Positions 45,084 to 53,762 of a DNA stretch of 64,000 nt are shown in pieces. The position numbers and the translations under genes were made by a program. This DNA comes from Cellulomonas marina (GTDB lineage Bacteria > Actinomycetota > Actinomycetes > Actinomycetales > Cellulomonadaceae), in contig NZ_FOKA01000012.1 of assembly GCF_900111925.1 (NCBI RefSeq), positions 1 to 64,000 of the forward strand. The letters are read 5' to 3'. The notes under the pieces are model-generated. The model made no database searches. It saw nothing but the letters and a program-made list of their open reading frames with translations, and was not told the DNA's origin. Position 1 is the stretch's first letter. Each line of letters starts with the position of its first letter.

Positions 45084-46736
45084 CTACAGGTACTGCCCCG
45101 TGCTCGTCACCGTCTCGATGGTGCGCGCGCCCTCCTGGCCCTTCTTGCCCTGGACGATCGTGCGGATGAACACGATCCGCTCGCCCTTCTTGCCGGAGAT
45201 GCGCGCCCAGTCGTCGGGGTTCGTCGTGTTGGGCAGGTCCTCGTTCTCCTTGAACTCGTCGACGACGGCCGCGAGCAGGTGGTCCACCCGGATGCCGCGC
45301 TGACCCGTGGCCAGGAGGTCCTTGATGGCCGTCTTCTTCGCGCGGTCGACGATGTTCTGGATCATCGCGCCGGAGTTGAAGTCCTTGAAGTACAGGACCT
45401 CCTTGTCGCCGCTGGCGTACGTGACCTCGAGGAACCGGTTCTCGTCGCTCTCGGAGTACATGCGCTCCACGACGCGGCCGATCATCCCCTCGACCGTGGC
45501 GCGCGCGTCGCCCCCGTGCTCGGCCAGGTCGTCGGCGTGGACGGGCAGGTCCGGCGTGAGGTACTTCGCGAACACCTCGCGGGCGCCCTCGGCGTCGGGC
45601 CGCTCGATCTTGATCTTCACGTCGAGGCGGCCGGGACGCAGGATCGCGGGGTCGATCATGTCCTCGCGGTTGGAGGCGCCGATCACGATGACGTTCTCGA
45701 GCCGCTCGACGCCGTCGATCTCCGCCAGGAGCTGCGGCACGATCGTCGTCTCGACGTCCGAGGAGACGCCCGTCCCGCGGGTGCGGAAGAGGGACTCCAT
45801 CTCGTCGAAGAAGACGACGACGGGGTTGCCCTGCGACGCCTTCTCCCGGGCGCGGGCGAAGATGAGCCGGATGTGCCGCTCGGTCTCCCCCACGTACTTG
45901 TTGAGCAGCTCGGGGCCCTTGACGTTGAGGAAGTAGCTGCGGGTGTCGGTGACGCCCTCCTCGCCGCGCAGCCGGGCCGCCGTCTGCGCCAGCGAGTGCG
46001 CCACGGCCTTCGCGATGAGCGTCTTGCCGCAGCCGGGCGGGCCGTAGAGCAGCACGCCCTTCGGCGGCTTGAGGCCGTGCTCGCGGAACAGCTCGGGGTG
46101 CAGGAAGGGCAGCTCCACCGCGTCGCGGATGGCCTCGATCTGCGGGCCGAGGCCGCCGATGTCCTCGTACTCGATGTCCGGGACCTCCTCGAGGACGAGC
46201 TCCTCGACCTCGGCCTTGGGGATCACCTCGAACACGAACCCGGAGCGCGAGTCGACCGTCAGCGCGTCGCCGACGCGCACGCGGGCGTCGGCCACCTGGC
46301 CGGCGAACCGCACGACCCGCTCCTCGTCGCCCCGCCCGACGACGAGCGCCCGCCCGTCTCCCAGCAGCTCCTTGACGGTGACGAGCTCGCCGACCTTCTC
46401 GTACCCGCCCGCCTCGACGACGGTGAGCGCCTCGTTGAGCATGACCTCCTGGCCGGGCCGCAGGGCGCCGACCTCGAGCGTCGGGCTGGCGCCCACGTGC
46501 ATCTTGCGGCCCGCCGAGACGATGTCCACGCTGCCGTCGGCGCGTGCCCCGAGGAACGTGGCGTACGTCCCCGGGGGCTTGGCCAGGTCGTCCACCTGCC
46601 GCTTGAGCTCGACGATCTGCTCGCGCGCCGCCAGGAGCGCCTCCGTCAGGCGCTCGTTCTTCGCGGCGAGCACCGCCAGCTGGCGGGCCGTCTCGGCACC
46701 GCCCCGGTCGTCCATGCCCGTCATCGCGTCCGTCAT
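45084..46736 (-). CDS. arc: proteasome-associated AAA ATPase ARC/Mpa
   Basis: This 550-residue hexameric ATPase recognises Pup-tagged proteins and threads them into the 20S core. Residues about 15-52 form the Pup-binding coiled coil. Two OB domains follow to about 175. The AAA module has Walker A GPPGCGKT at 232-239 and Walker [11 protein letters not shown] with D311-E312. The arginine-finger region is [26 protein letters not shown] in parts. The C-terminus QYL is the proteasome-docking and gate-opening tail. The ATG at 46736 has GGAGGC 8 nt upstream; internal Met codons at residues 5 and 8 are less likely starts. Confidence 0.97.
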   Translation of the reverse strand: MTDAMTGMDDRGGAETARQLAVLAAKNERLTEALLAAREQIVELKRQVDDLAKPPGTYATFLGARADGSVDIVSAGRKMHVGASPTLEVGALRPGQEVMLNEALTVVEAGGYEKVGELVTVKELLGDGRALVVGRGDEERVVRFAGQVADARVRVGDALTVDSRSGFVFEVIPKAEVEELVLEEVPDIEYEDIGGLGPQIEAIRDAVELPFLHPELFREHGLKPPKGVLLYGPPGCGKTLIAKAVAHSLAQTAARLRGEEGVTDTRSYFLNVKGPELLNKYVGETERHIRLIFARAREKASQGNPVVVFFDEMESLFRTRGTGVSSDVETTIVPQLLAEIDGVERLENVIVIGASNREDMIDPAILRPGRLDVKIKIERPDAEGAREVFAKYLTPDLPVHADDLAEHGGDARATVEGMIGRVVERMYSESDENRFLEVTYASGDKEVLYFKDFNSGAMIQNIVDRAKKTAIKDLLATGQRGIRVDHLLAAVVDEFKENEDLPNTTNPDDWARISGKKGERIVFIRTIVQGKKGQEGARTIETVTSTGQYL

Positions 46737-46803
46737 CGCGTCGGCCTCCGTCCGTCGTGGCGCGCCGGCCCCCGCGGACTGGTCCGAGGACCCGGCCCCG
46801 CCG

Positions 46804-46809
46804 ACCCTA
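46804..46809 (-). promoter_or_regulatory. -10-like hexamer of the ARC ATPase gene
   Basis: TAGGGT (46809-46804, minus strand) lies 67 nt upstream of the ATG, leaving a leader with a GGAGGC ribosome-binding site. Confidence 0.45.
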
Positions 46810-46880
46810 GTGCGGCCCGCGGTCCGACGACGAGCCGTGCGGCCGCGTCGTCACCGGACCGACACACAGGTATCCGGCCC

Positions 46881-46908
46881 GTCACACCGCCGCAACGCGG
46901 CGCGTGAC
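46881..46908. promoter_or_regulatory. imperfect palindrome upstream of the ARC ATPase gene
   Basis: gtcac-n3-gccgc-aac-gcggc-n2-gtgac forms two nested paired arms in the trmI-ARC spacer, about 80 bp upstream of the -10-like box. It may be a trmI terminator stem or an operator; the sequence does not decide. Confidence 0.35.
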
Positions 46909-46982
46909 CGCCACCACGCCCCGACGGCCAGGACGGGCGCAGGCGGTGCGGCTGCTCGCGACGAGGACCGGGGGGCGGACCG

Positions 46983-48011
46983 TCAGGCGTCGGCCGGCGG
47001 CTGCCCGACGGCGCGTCGCGCGCGCCGCACGTGCTTGTCGGACGGCAACCGCTCGCCGAGGCCCTCGGCGGTCCACAGCTCGTCCTCCCCGCCGTCGTCG
47101 CCCGGGCGGCCGTCGGGCGTCACCGGGTAGGAGCCCTTCGCCGGGCGCCGCTTGCGCAGCGGCGCCTCGACCCCGTCGGCCAGGCGGCGGGTGGTCAGCA
47201 GGAAGCCCGTGTGCCCGACCATCCGGTGCTGCGGCCGCACGGCGAGCCCCTCGAGGTGCCAGCCCCGCACCATCGACTCCCAGGCCTCCGGCTCGGTGAA
47301 CCGGCCGTCGCTGCGCAGGTCCTCGGCGGTGCGGGACAGCTGCGTGGTCGTCGCGACGTAGGCGATGAGCACGCCGCCCGGCGCGAGCACACCGGCCACC
47401 GCGTCGATGTTCTCCCACGGCGCGAGCATGTCGAGCACGACGCGGTCGACCTCCCCGCGGCCGTGCGCCGCCGGGGCCACGTCCGCGAGGTCCCCGACCG
47501 ACAGCGTCCACGCCGGGTGCGGACCGCCGAAGAAGCCCTCGACGTTCCCGCGCGCGATGGCCGCGAAGTCCTCGCGGCGCTCGACGCTGTGCACGGCACC
47601 CTCGTCGCCCACGGCCCGGAGCAGGGACATGGTCAGCGCGCCGGAACCGACGCCTGCCTCCAGCACGCGCGCCCCGGGGTAGATGTCCGCCATGGCCACG
47701 ACCTGCCCGGCGTCCTTGGGGTAGACCACCGCGGCCCCGCGCGGCATGGACAGCACGTGGTCGGCCAGCAGCGGCCGCAGCGCGAGGTACTCCACGCCGG
47801 AGGTGTTCTGCACGACCGTGCCCTCGGGCGCGCCGACGAGCAGGTCGTGGCGCAGGTAGCCGCGGTGGGTGTGGAAGGCGCCGTCCTCGGTGAGGGTGAT
47901 GGTGCTCAGCCGCCCCCGGGCGTCCGTGAGCTGGACCCGCTCCCCGAGGCGGAAGACCCCGCGGCGCAGGTGGGCGCCCGTCGGGCCGGAGGGGGCGGGG
48001 GGTGTGGTCAC
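46983..48011 (-). CDS. trmI: tRNA (adenine-58-N1)-methyltransferase
   Basis: This 342-residue SAM-dependent enzyme methylates A58 in the T-loop of tRNAs. It has the N-terminal beta domain FRLGERVQLTDARGR, the conserved VVYPKDAGQVV, the SAM-binding VLEAGVGSGALTMSLLRAVG and the catalytic DRVVLDMLAPWE. The gene is conserved directly upstream of the ARC ATPase gene in actinobacteria, and that is the order here. The C-terminal 60 residues are charged and partly disordered. The GTG start follows TAGACT by 8 nt with no ribosome-binding site, so it is probably leaderless. Confidence 0.95.
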   Translation of the reverse strand: MTTPPAPSGPTGAHLRRGVFRLGERVQLTDARGRLSTITLTEDGAFHTHRGYLRHDLLVGAPEGTVVQNTSGVEYLALRPLLADHVLSMPRGAAVVYPKDAGQVVAMADIYPGARVLEAGVGSGALTMSLLRAVGDEGAVHSVERREDFAAIARGNVEGFFGGPHPAWTLSVGDLADVAPAAHGRGEVDRVVLDMLAPWENIDAVAGVLAPGGVLIAYVATTTQLSRTAEDLRSDGRFTEPEAWESMVRGWHLEGLAVRPQHRMVGHTGFLLTTRRLADGVEAPLRKRRPAKGSYPVTPDGRPGDDGGEDELWTAEGLGERLPSDKHVRRARRAVGQPPADA

Positions 48012-48019
48012 GACGGGCC

Positions 48020-48025
48020 AGTCTA
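48020..48025 (-). promoter_or_regulatory. -10-like hexamer of trmI containing the upstream stop codon
   Basis: TAGACT on the minus strand lies 8 nt before the trmI GTG. Its first three bases are the TAG stop of the site-2 protease gene. Confidence 0.5.
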
Positions 48026-49210
48026 GGTGCGCGCCCTCAGGTGGGCGACGACGTCGACGGCGCTGACGAGCCCGACGACGCGGCCGTCCACCACGGCCAC
48101 GGCCACGTCGGAGTGCTCGCAGGCCGCCACGAGCGCCCGCATGAGAGCGGGTCCCGCGAGCCGCCCGTCGACCGCGGCTCCGGCCGGCAGCGCGGCGGTC
48201 ACCGCCGACACCGGGGTGGTCGCCGCGGCGGCCGGGGGCACGGCGAGGGCGTCGGGCCGGCGGACCCGCCCGACGGGACGCCCCGCCTCGTCGAGCACGA
48301 CGATCTCCCCCGCGCCCGCGGCGGCGGCCGTGCCCACGGCGTGCGCCACGCTGGCGCCGGCGGGCACCGTGACCGCCGGCCGCACGACCGCCTCGAGCCG
48401 CAGGGCGTCGCGGCGGCGCTCCCACCGGTCGGCCGCGAGCGCGTCGCGGGCGCCCTGGAACAGGTGGGCGCCGAGCAGGCAGGACCACACGGCACCGAGC
48501 AGGCTCGGCCGCTCCCCGCGCAGCAGCGGCCCGCCGAGCACCCACACGGGCACGCCGACGGCGAGCACGACGCCCGCCCACGCCGCCACGCGCGTACCCG
48601 TCGACCGGTCGTGGACCGCGCCCCACACCGCCGCCTCGACCACCCGTCCCCCGTCGAGCGGGAGCCCGGGCAGCAGGTTGAACAGGGCGACGAAGGCGTT
48701 GGCGACGCCGAGCCCCCACAGGAGCAGGTCCGCCACGCCGCCCGGTGCCACGAGCGAGGCGCCCGCGAACCCGACCCCCGCGAGCACGAGGTTCGCGGCC
48801 GGCCCGGCGACGGCCACGAGCGCGCTGGTCAGCGGCGTCGGCGACGCCCCCCCGAAGGACGTGTGCCCGCCCCACAGCGTCAGCACGAACTCGTGCGGCT
48901 GCTGCCCGCGCGACCGCGCGACGAAGCCGTGCGCCAGCTCGTGCACGAGCACGGAGGCGAACAGCAGCACCGTGAACACCAGCGCGATGCCGTAGGCACC
49001 CACCCCGAGCCCCGGGAACTGGCTCCCGACGACCGGCAGGAACACCACCGCGAGCACGAGCGCGGCCACGACCGAGCTCGGCGCGAGGACGACGGGCGCA
49101 CCGGCGACGCGCCCCAGGACCCAGCCCGGGCTGCGCGTGCCCGTCCGCCCCGGGGCCGCCACGGGCCGGGCGGCGGAGGGGGGCGGGGGCGCGCTGACCG
49201 GGTCGCTCAC
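48023..49210 (-). CDS. site-2-type intramembrane metalloprotease with CBS domains
   Basis: This 395-residue membrane protease of the M50/RseP-like class has the zinc motif HELAHG with H90, E91 and H94 in the second hydrophobic helix. The second-site motif LLPGLPLDGGRVVEAA lies about 100 residues later, and six hydrophobic helices are visible. Two CBS domains occupy about 265-390 (VVRPAVTVPAGASVAHAVGT in parts, VDGRVVGLVSAVDVVAHL). These usually bind adenosine compounds and could tune proteolysis. The substrate is unknown. The GTG start is 6 nt after TACCCT. It is divergent from the RecB-like gene. Confidence 0.9.
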   Translation of the reverse strand: MSDPVSAPPPPSAARPVAAPGRTGTRSPGWVLGRVAGAPVVLAPSSVVAALVLAVVFLPVVGSQFPGLGVGAYGIALVFTVLLFASVLVHELAHGFVARSRGQQPHEFVLTLWGGHTSFGGASPTPLTSALVAVAGPAANLVLAGVGFAGASLVAPGGVADLLLWGLGVANAFVALFNLLPGLPLDGGRVVEAAVWGAVHDRSTGTRVAAWAGVVLAVGVPVWVLGGPLLRGERPSLLGAVWSCLLGAHLFQGARDALAADRWERRRDALRLEAVVRPAVTVPAGASVAHAVGTAAAAGAGEIVVLDEAGRPVGRVRRPDALAVPPAAAATTPVSAVTAALPAGAAVDGRLAGPALMRALVAACEHSDVAVAVVDGRVVGLVSAVDVVAHLRART

Positions 49211-49216
49211 CGGGTC

Positions 49217-49222
49217 AGGGTA
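49217..49222 (-). promoter_or_regulatory. -10-like hexamer of the site-2 protease gene
   Basis: TACCCT on the minus strand lies 6 nt before the GTG at 49210, compatible with a leaderless mRNA. Confidence 0.5.
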
Positions 49223-49264
49223 GGTGGCGCGGGGTCCGGGCGCGGCGCGGTGCGGGGACGTTCC

Positions 49265-49371
49265 CAGCCGGGTGCCAGCCGGATGCCAGCCGGGTGCCAG
49301 GCGTGGCACGGGGTGTGCTGTCGGGTGTGCTGCGCGGTGTGCTGCGCGGTGTCCTGCGCGGGTGTCCTGCC
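49265..49371. repeat. 11-bp and 12-bp tandem repeats in a divergent promoter spacer
   Basis: About three units of cagccgggtgc (near 49265-49297) are followed by about five 12-bp units of the form ggtgtgctgcgc (near 49311-49371). They lie between the -10-like hexamers of the divergent protease and RecB-like genes. Confidence 0.8.
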
Positions 49372-49393
49372 GGGGCGTGTCGGTGGGGCCACC

Positions 49394-49399
49394 TACCCT
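49394..49399 (+). promoter_or_regulatory. -10-like hexamer of the RecB-like gene
   Basis: TACCCT lies 6 nt before the GTG at 49406, mirroring the divergent protease promoter. Confidence 0.5.
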
Positions 49400-49405
49400 C
49401 GACGC

Positions 49406-50290
49406 GTGACCATCGACGCACCCGTCCGCCCCGACCTCGACGCGGGACCCGCGCGGCGGCCGGGGCTCTCCCCCTCCCGGGCCGGTGACTTCCAGCGGTG
49501 CCCGCTGCTGTTCCGCTACCGCTCGGTGGACCGGCTGCCGGAGCCGGCCAGCCCGGCCGCGGCCCGCGGCACCCTCGTGCACGCCGTGCTCGAGGACCTG
49601 TTCGACCTGCCGGCGGCGGAGCGCACGCCGGCCGCCGCGCGGGCGATGGTGGCGGGCCGCTGGGAGCAGCTCCTGCTCGAGGACCCGCGCTGCACCGCCC
49701 TGTTCGACGACCCCGCGGCGCTGTCCGCGTGGCTGCGCTCCGCCGAGGCGCTGCTCGACACCTACTTCCGCCTCGAGGACCCGACGCGGCTGGAGCCCTC
49801 GGAGCGGGAGCTCGCCGTGCTGCACGACCTCGAGGACGGGCCCCAGCTGCGCGGCATCGTCGACCGCGTCGACGTGGCGCCGAACGGCTGGGTGCGGGTC
49901 GTGGACTACAAGACCGGCCGCTCGCCCTCGCCCGGGTTCGAGGCGTCCGCCCTGTTCCAGATGCGCTTCTACGCGCTGGTGCTGTGGCGGACCCGGGGCG
50001 TCGTGCCCAAGCTCCTGCAGCTCGAGTACCTCGGCGACGGCACGGTCGTGCGGCACGAGCCCACGGAGGCCGAGCTGCTCGTCCTCGAGCAGCGCGTGCG
50101 CGCGGTGTGGGCCGCGGTGCAGGAGGCCGCCCGCACGGGCCGGTGGGAGGCGCGGCCCTCGCGCCTGTGCGACTGGTGCTCCTTCCGGGACCGGTGCCCG
50201 TCCTTCGGCGGGACCGTCGTGCCGCCGGACCCCGACGCGGTCGAGCACGCCACGGGGGTCCGGCCGCTCGACGCGGCCCCCGCAGCCTGA
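49406..50290 (+). CDS. RecB-family PD-(D/E)XK nuclease with probable [4Fe-4S] cysteines
   Basis: This 294-residue stand-alone nuclease domain resembles the AddB/RecB C-terminus. Nuclease motifs are HAVLEDLFDL (catalytic His), GIVDRVDV (Asp), VVDYKTGRSP (DxK) and FQMRFYAL. Four cysteines, C32 in FQRCPLLFRY and C255, C258 and C264 in CDWCSFRDRC, have the spacing of the iron-sulfur staple of AddB-type nucleases. It probably acts in DNA repair, but no helicase is encoded beside it. It is a widespread single gene in this phylum. Leaderless start inferred at the GTG 49406. Confidence 0.9.
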   Translation: MTIDAPVRPDLDAGPARRPGLSPSRAGDFQRCPLLFRYRSVDRLPEPASPAAARGTLVHAVLEDLFDLPAAERTPAAARAMVAGRWEQLLLEDPRCTALFDDPAALSAWLRSAEALLDTYFRLEDPTRLEPSERELAVLHDLEDGPQLRGIVDRVDVAPNGWVRVVDYKTGRSPSPGFEASALFQMRFYALVLWRTRGVVPKLLQLEYLGDGTVVRHEPTEAELLVLEQRVRAVWAAVQEAARTGRWEARPSRLCDWCSFRDRCPSFGGTVVPPDPDAVEHATGVRPLDAAPAA

Positions 50291-50311
50291 CGGCGGGGGG
50301 GGCAGCGCCCG

Positions 50312-51019
50312 TCAGGCCGCGTCGGCCCGGCGCAGCACCTCGCCCGCCGCGACGCGCGCGAGGACGGCGAGGTCGACGTCCACGAGCGAGCGCACCACGC
50401 TGAGCCCGGGCTGCTCCTGCACGGGGACGACCGCCTCCACCGCCAGGGTGCGGGCCCCGGAGGCGAGCGCGGACGCGATGCCCGACGGCGAGTCCTCGAG
50501 CGCGACGCACGCGGTGACGTCCACGCCCAGCAGGTCGGCGCCGCGCAGGTAGGGCTCGGGGTCCGGCTTGGGGTGCTCGACGTCGTCCCCGGCGACGACC
50601 ACGTCGAACAGGCCGGTGGCCGCGGCGAACGGATCGGCGAGCGTGCGGAAGGACGACGTCACGAGCGCCGTGGGCACGCCCGCGGCGCGGACCGCGCGGA
50701 CCAGCTCCAGCGCGCCGGGCTGCCACGGCGTGCGCGCCGCGACGGCGGCGGCCATGCGCGCGTTGAGCTCGGCGACGATCTCCTCGACCCCGAGGTCGAC
50801 CCCGCGGGCCTGCAGGACGCCGGCGGAGTACCGCATCGGCCGGCCGACCAGCGCCATGCCGTCGGCGTGCGACCACGTGCCGCCGTGCGCGGTGACGAGG
50901 TCGGTCTCCGCCGCGATCCAGAACGGCTCGCTGTCGATGAGCGTCCCGTCCATGTCGAACAGGACGGCGGCGGGCAGGACGGCGGGCAGCTCGGCAGGCG
51001 TGACGGGCGTGGGGTGCAC
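50312..51019 (-). CDS. HAD-family hydrolase (phosphoglycolate/beta-phosphoglucomutase-like)
   Basis: This 235-residue haloacid-dehalogenase-fold phosphatase or phosphomutase has motif I FDMDGTLIDSE (nucleophile Asp), motif II ALVTSSFR and motif III/IV HPKPDPEPYL with LEDSPSGIASA. A helical cap lies between the first two motifs. Relatives dephosphorylate sugar phosphates or phosphoglycolate; the substrate is not readable here. The GTG at 51019 follows GAGGAG. A TAGGCT box 77 nt upstream may be its promoter. The gene is convergent with the RecB-like gene, with 21 bp between stops. Confidence 0.88.
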   Translation of the reverse strand: MHPTPVTPAELPAVLPAAVLFDMDGTLIDSEPFWIAAETDLVTAHGGTWSHADGMALVGRPMRYSAGVLQARGVDLGVEEIVAELNARMAAAVAARTPWQPGALELVRAVRAAGVPTALVTSSFRTLADPFAAATGLFDVVVAGDDVEHPKPDPEPYLRGADLLGVDVTACVALEDSPSGIASALASGARTLAVEAVVPVQEQPGLSVVRSLVDVDLAVLARVAAGEVLRRADAA

Positions 51020-51096
51020 GGGGCTCCTCGGGACGGTGGGGGCGACGCGCGGAGCGGGAGGCCCGCGCGGGGCGGCCACGCCGTCGGGGCACCGTC

Positions 51097-51102
51097 AGCC
51101 TA
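51097..51102 (-). promoter_or_regulatory. -10-like hexamer of the HAD hydrolase gene
   Basis: TAGGCT on the minus strand lies 77 nt before the GTG at 51019. The same hexamer on the other strand, 18 bp away, serves the PAC2 gene, forming a compact divergent promoter pair. Confidence 0.4.
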
Positions 51103-51119
51103 CCGGGGCACCCGCCGCC

Positions 51120-51125
51120 TAGGCT
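51120..51125 (+). promoter_or_regulatory. -10-like hexamer of the PAC2 gene
   Basis: TAGGCT lies 6 nt before the GTG at 51132; a leaderless start is likely. Confidence 0.55.
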
Positions 51126-51131
51126 GGGCGG

Positions 51132-51995
51132 GTGACCGAGCACGTGCCCGCCGAGGGCGGGACCCTGTCGTCCGACGACACCGTGATGCTGGCGGCCTTC
51201 GAGGGCTGGAACGACGCGGGCAGCGCCGCGTCGCTCGCGCTGGAGCACCTCGCGGACGTGTGGGGCGCGGAGCAGGTCGACGAGCTCGACCCGGAGGAGT
51301 ACCACGACTTCCAGGTGAACCGCCCCACCGTCGGCCCGGGTCCGGACGGCGAGCGCCGGCTGACGTGGCCCACGACGAAGGTGTCCGTCGCGACGCTGCC
51401 CGGCGGGCGCCAGGTCGTCCTCGTGCACGGGATCGAGCCGTCGATGCGGTGGCGCCGCTACTGCGCCGAGCTGCTCGACATCGCGACGAACCTGCACGTG
51501 GGCTCCGTGGTGACGGTCGGGGCCCTGCTGGCGGACGTGCCGCACACCCGCCCCATCCCGGTGTCGGCGACGACGGACGACCCGGACCTGCGCGACGCGC
51601 TCGGCCTCGAGGCCAACACCTACGAGGGCCCGACCGGGATCGTCGGCGTGCTGCAGCACGAGGCGCGGGCGCAGGGCCGGCGCGCGCTGTCGCTGTGGGC
51701 CGCGGTGCCGCACTACGTCGCGCACCCGCCGTCGCCGAAGGCGACGCTGGCGATCCTGCACAAGATCGAGCAGGTCATCGGGGCGACGGTGCCCCTGGGC
51801 GAGCTGGTCGAGGACGCAATCGCGTGGCAGCACGGGGTCGACGAGCTCGCGGGCGAGGACAGCGAGATCGGCGACTACGTGCGCCAGCTCGAGGAGGCCA
51901 AGGACACCGCGGAGCTGCCCGAGGCGTCCGGCGAGGCGATCGCGCAGGAGTTCGAGCGCTACCTGCGCCGGCGGGACCGCGGCACCAACGGCTGA
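51132..51995 (+). CDS. PAC2-family protein
   Basis: The product has 287 residues with the PAC2 fold, like the archaeal and eukaryotic proteasome-assembly chaperone 2. Family features: MLAAFEGWNDAGSAASLALEHL (in parts), the EYHDFQVNRPTV block, GIEPSMRWRRYCAEL, the central VVTVGALLADVPHTRP, and SLWAAVPHYVAHPPSPKATLAIL in parts. Actinobacterial members may form oligomers and are suspected, but not shown in general, to relate to the proteasome. The proteasome locus lies only about 5 kb away. It is convergent with mshC. Confidence 0.9.
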   Translation: MTEHVPAEGGTLSSDDTVMLAAFEGWNDAGSAASLALEHLADVWGAEQVDELDPEEYHDFQVNRPTVGPGPDGERRLTWPTTKVSVATLPGGRQVVLVHGIEPSMRWRRYCAELLDIATNLHVGSVVTVGALLADVPHTRPIPVSATTDDPDLRDALGLEANTYEGPTGIVGVLQHEARAQGRRALSLWAAVPHYVAHPPSPKATLAILHKIEQVIGATVPLGELVEDAIAWQHGVDELAGEDSEIGDYVRQLEEAKDTAELPEASGEAIAQEFERYLRRRDRGTNG

Positions 51996-52040
51996 CGCGG
52001 GGCGGCGACGGCTCCCGCTACGCGCCCGAGCCGGGGGCCG

Positions 52041-53351
52041 TCAGAGGCGGACGCCGAGCAGGGCGTCGATCGTGCGCGCCACGAGCCCGGGCGCGCCCTC
52101 GTCCCAGCCGGTGCCGCCGGTGCCGCCGGTCCCGTCGGTCGCGCTACCGGCCGACGTGCGCTCCGCCCACGCGTCGACGGCCGCGAGCGCCGTCGGGGTG
52201 TCGAGGTCGTCGGCGACCGCCGCCCGCACCGCGGCGAGCGTGCCCGACGCCTCCGCGCCGCCGTTCCCGCCGAGCGCGTCGCGCCAGCGCGCGAGCCGCT
52301 CCTGCGCCGTCGCGAGCACCTCGTCGGTCCACTCCCAGTCGTCCCGGTACCGGTGGGCGAGGATCGCCAGCCGGACGGCCATGGGGTCGACGCCCCGCGC
52401 GCGCAGGACGGAGACGAGGACGAGGTTGCCCTTGGACTTGCTCATCTTCTCGCCGTGCAGCCCCACCATGCCCGTGTGCAGGTGCGTGCGCGCCGAGGCG
52501 CCGTCGTCGAGCACCCGGGCGTGGGACGAGCTCATCTCGTGGTGCGGGAAGACGAGGTCGCTGCCGCCGCCCTGCACGTCGAACGGCAGGCCCAGCCCGT
52601 CCCGGGCGATGACGGCGCACTCGATGTGCCACCCGGGCCGGCCGCGACCCAGCACCCCGCCGTCCCACGCGGGCTCCCCGGCGCGCTCCCGCCGCCACAG
52701 CAGCGGGTCCAGCGGGGACCGCTTGCCCGGCCGGTCCGGGTCGCCCCCGCGCTCGGCGAACACCGCGCGCATGCCCGCCGCGTCCAGCCCGGCGGGGGTG
52801 CCGGGCCCGGCCAGCGCGCCGAACGCGGGGTCGACGGCGAGGTCGGCGTACACGTCGCCGCGCGCCGGGTCGTCGTCGAGGGCGTCCGGCGACGGCACGC
52901 GGTACGCGGCCCCGGCGGCGAGCAGCGCCTCCACGGCGGCGACGACCGCGGGCACGGACTCCACCGCGCCGGTCCACACGTCCGGCGGCACGACGCCGAG
53001 CGCGGCCATGTCCTCCCCGTACAGCGCCACCTGCTCGGCGGCCAGCTCGCGCCAGTCGCGCCCGGTGGCGGCGGCGCGCTCCAGCAGCGGGTCGTCCACG
53101 TCGGTCACGTTGGAGGCGTACCGCACGGCCAGGCCGGCGTCCCGCCAGGCGCGGACGAGCACGTCGAAGGCGACGTAGGTGGCCGCGTGGCCGAGGTGCG
53201 TCGCGTCGTAGGGCGTGATCCCGCAGACGTAGAGGGACGCCGTCGGGCCGTCGGCCGGCACCACGAGCGTCCCCGTCGCGGAGTCGCGCAGCCGCACGGG
53301 GTCCCCCCGGCCCGGGAGCGCAGGGATCTGCGGGGCCGGCCAGGTGAGCAC
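52041..53351 (-). CDS. mshC: cysteine:1D-myo-inosityl 2-amino-2-deoxy-alpha-D-glucopyranoside ligase
   Basis: This 436-residue class I aminoacyl-tRNA-synthetase-like enzyme activates Cys and joins it to GlcN-Ins in mycothiol synthesis. It has the Zn/HIGH region [19 protein letters not shown], the Zn-binding [11 protein letters not shown], and the KMSKS motif in [23 protein letters not shown] lies near the end. The N-terminus [14 protein letters not shown] and the shorter C-terminus separate it from CysS. The GTG start lies 6 nt after TAGGCT, so it is probably transcribed as a leaderless mRNA although it follows nirD closely. A Gly/Thr linker near residue 400 has short repeats. Confidence 0.95.
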   Translation of the reverse strand: MLTWPAPQIPALPGRGDPVRLRDSATGTLVVPADGPTASLYVCGITPYDATHLGHAATYVAFDVLVRAWRDAGLAVRYASNVTDVDDPLLERAAATGRDWRELAAEQVALYGEDMAALGVVPPDVWTGAVESVPAVVAAVEALLAAGAAYRVPSPDALDDDPARGDVYADLAVDPAFGALAGPGTPAGLDAAGMRAVFAERGGDPDRPGKRSPLDPLLWRRERAGEPAWDGGVLGRGRPGWHIECAVIARDGLGLPFDVQGGGSDLVFPHHEMSSSHARVLDDGASARTHLHTGMVGLHGEKMSKSKGNLVLVSVLRARGVDPMAVRLAILAHRYRDDWEWTDEVLATAQERLARWRDALGGNGGAEASGTLAAVRAAVADDLDTPTALAAVDAWAERTSAGSATDGTGGTGGTGWDEGAPGLVARTIDALLGVRL

Positions 53352-53357
53352 CGGTCG

Positions 53358-53363
53358 AGCCTA
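53358..53363 (-). promoter_or_regulatory. -10-like hexamer of mshC containing the nirD stop
   Basis: TAGGCT on the minus strand lies 6 nt before the mshC GTG. Its TAG is the stop codon of nirD. Confidence 0.55.
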
Positions 53364-53762
53364 CCGGCGTCCCACGAGCACCTCGTCGCCCTCCACCCGG
53401 ACCGGGTACGTCCCGAGCCGCACGCCGGGGTCGTCGAGGCACTCCCCCGTGCGCAGGTCGAAGACCTGCTTGTACAGCGGCCCCGCCACGGTCGCCCGGC
53501 CGCCCCGCGTCCCGACCAGCCCGCGCGCCACCACGTTGGCGCCCGAGACGGGGTCCCGGTGGTCGACGGCCAGCACCTCGTCGTCGACGAGGCGGAACAG
53601 GGCCACCTGGTGCCCGTCGACGAGCGCCGCCGCGCCGCGCTCGGGCACGAGGTCCGCCAGCCGGCACACCCGGACCCAGATGACGTCGGCGGTGGAGGCC
53701 GCCGCGTCCTCGGGTGCGGACGACCCGGCGGGAGGCGCGGGGGCGGGCAGGGTCGTCGTCAT
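53361..53762 (-). CDS. nirD: nitrite reductase (NADH) small subunit
   Basis: This 133-residue Rieske-like protein is the small partner of assimilatory NirB. The NirD fold is recognisable in WVRVCRLADLVPERGAAALV, QVALFRLVDDEVLAVDHRDPVSGANV (in parts), PLYKQVFDLRTGECLDDP and VRLGTYPVRVEGDEVLV. The CxH/CxxH cluster residues of true Rieske proteins are absent, as usual for NirD. The ATG overlaps the nirB stop (ATGA). A 30-residue Ala/Pro lead precedes the fold. Confidence 0.93.
   Translation of the reverse strand: MTTTLPAPAPPAGSSAPEDAAASTADVIWVRVCRLADLVPERGAAALVDGHQVALFRLVDDEVLAVDHRDPVSGANVVARGLVGTRGGRATVAGPLYKQVFDLRTGECLDDPGVRLGTYPVRVEGDEVLVGRR

Noticed and set aside
46737-46982. A tRNA or small RNA gene in the trmI-ARC spacer
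   Set aside because: No cloverleaf or T-loop sequence is visible; only the palindrome and promoter-like signals are seen.
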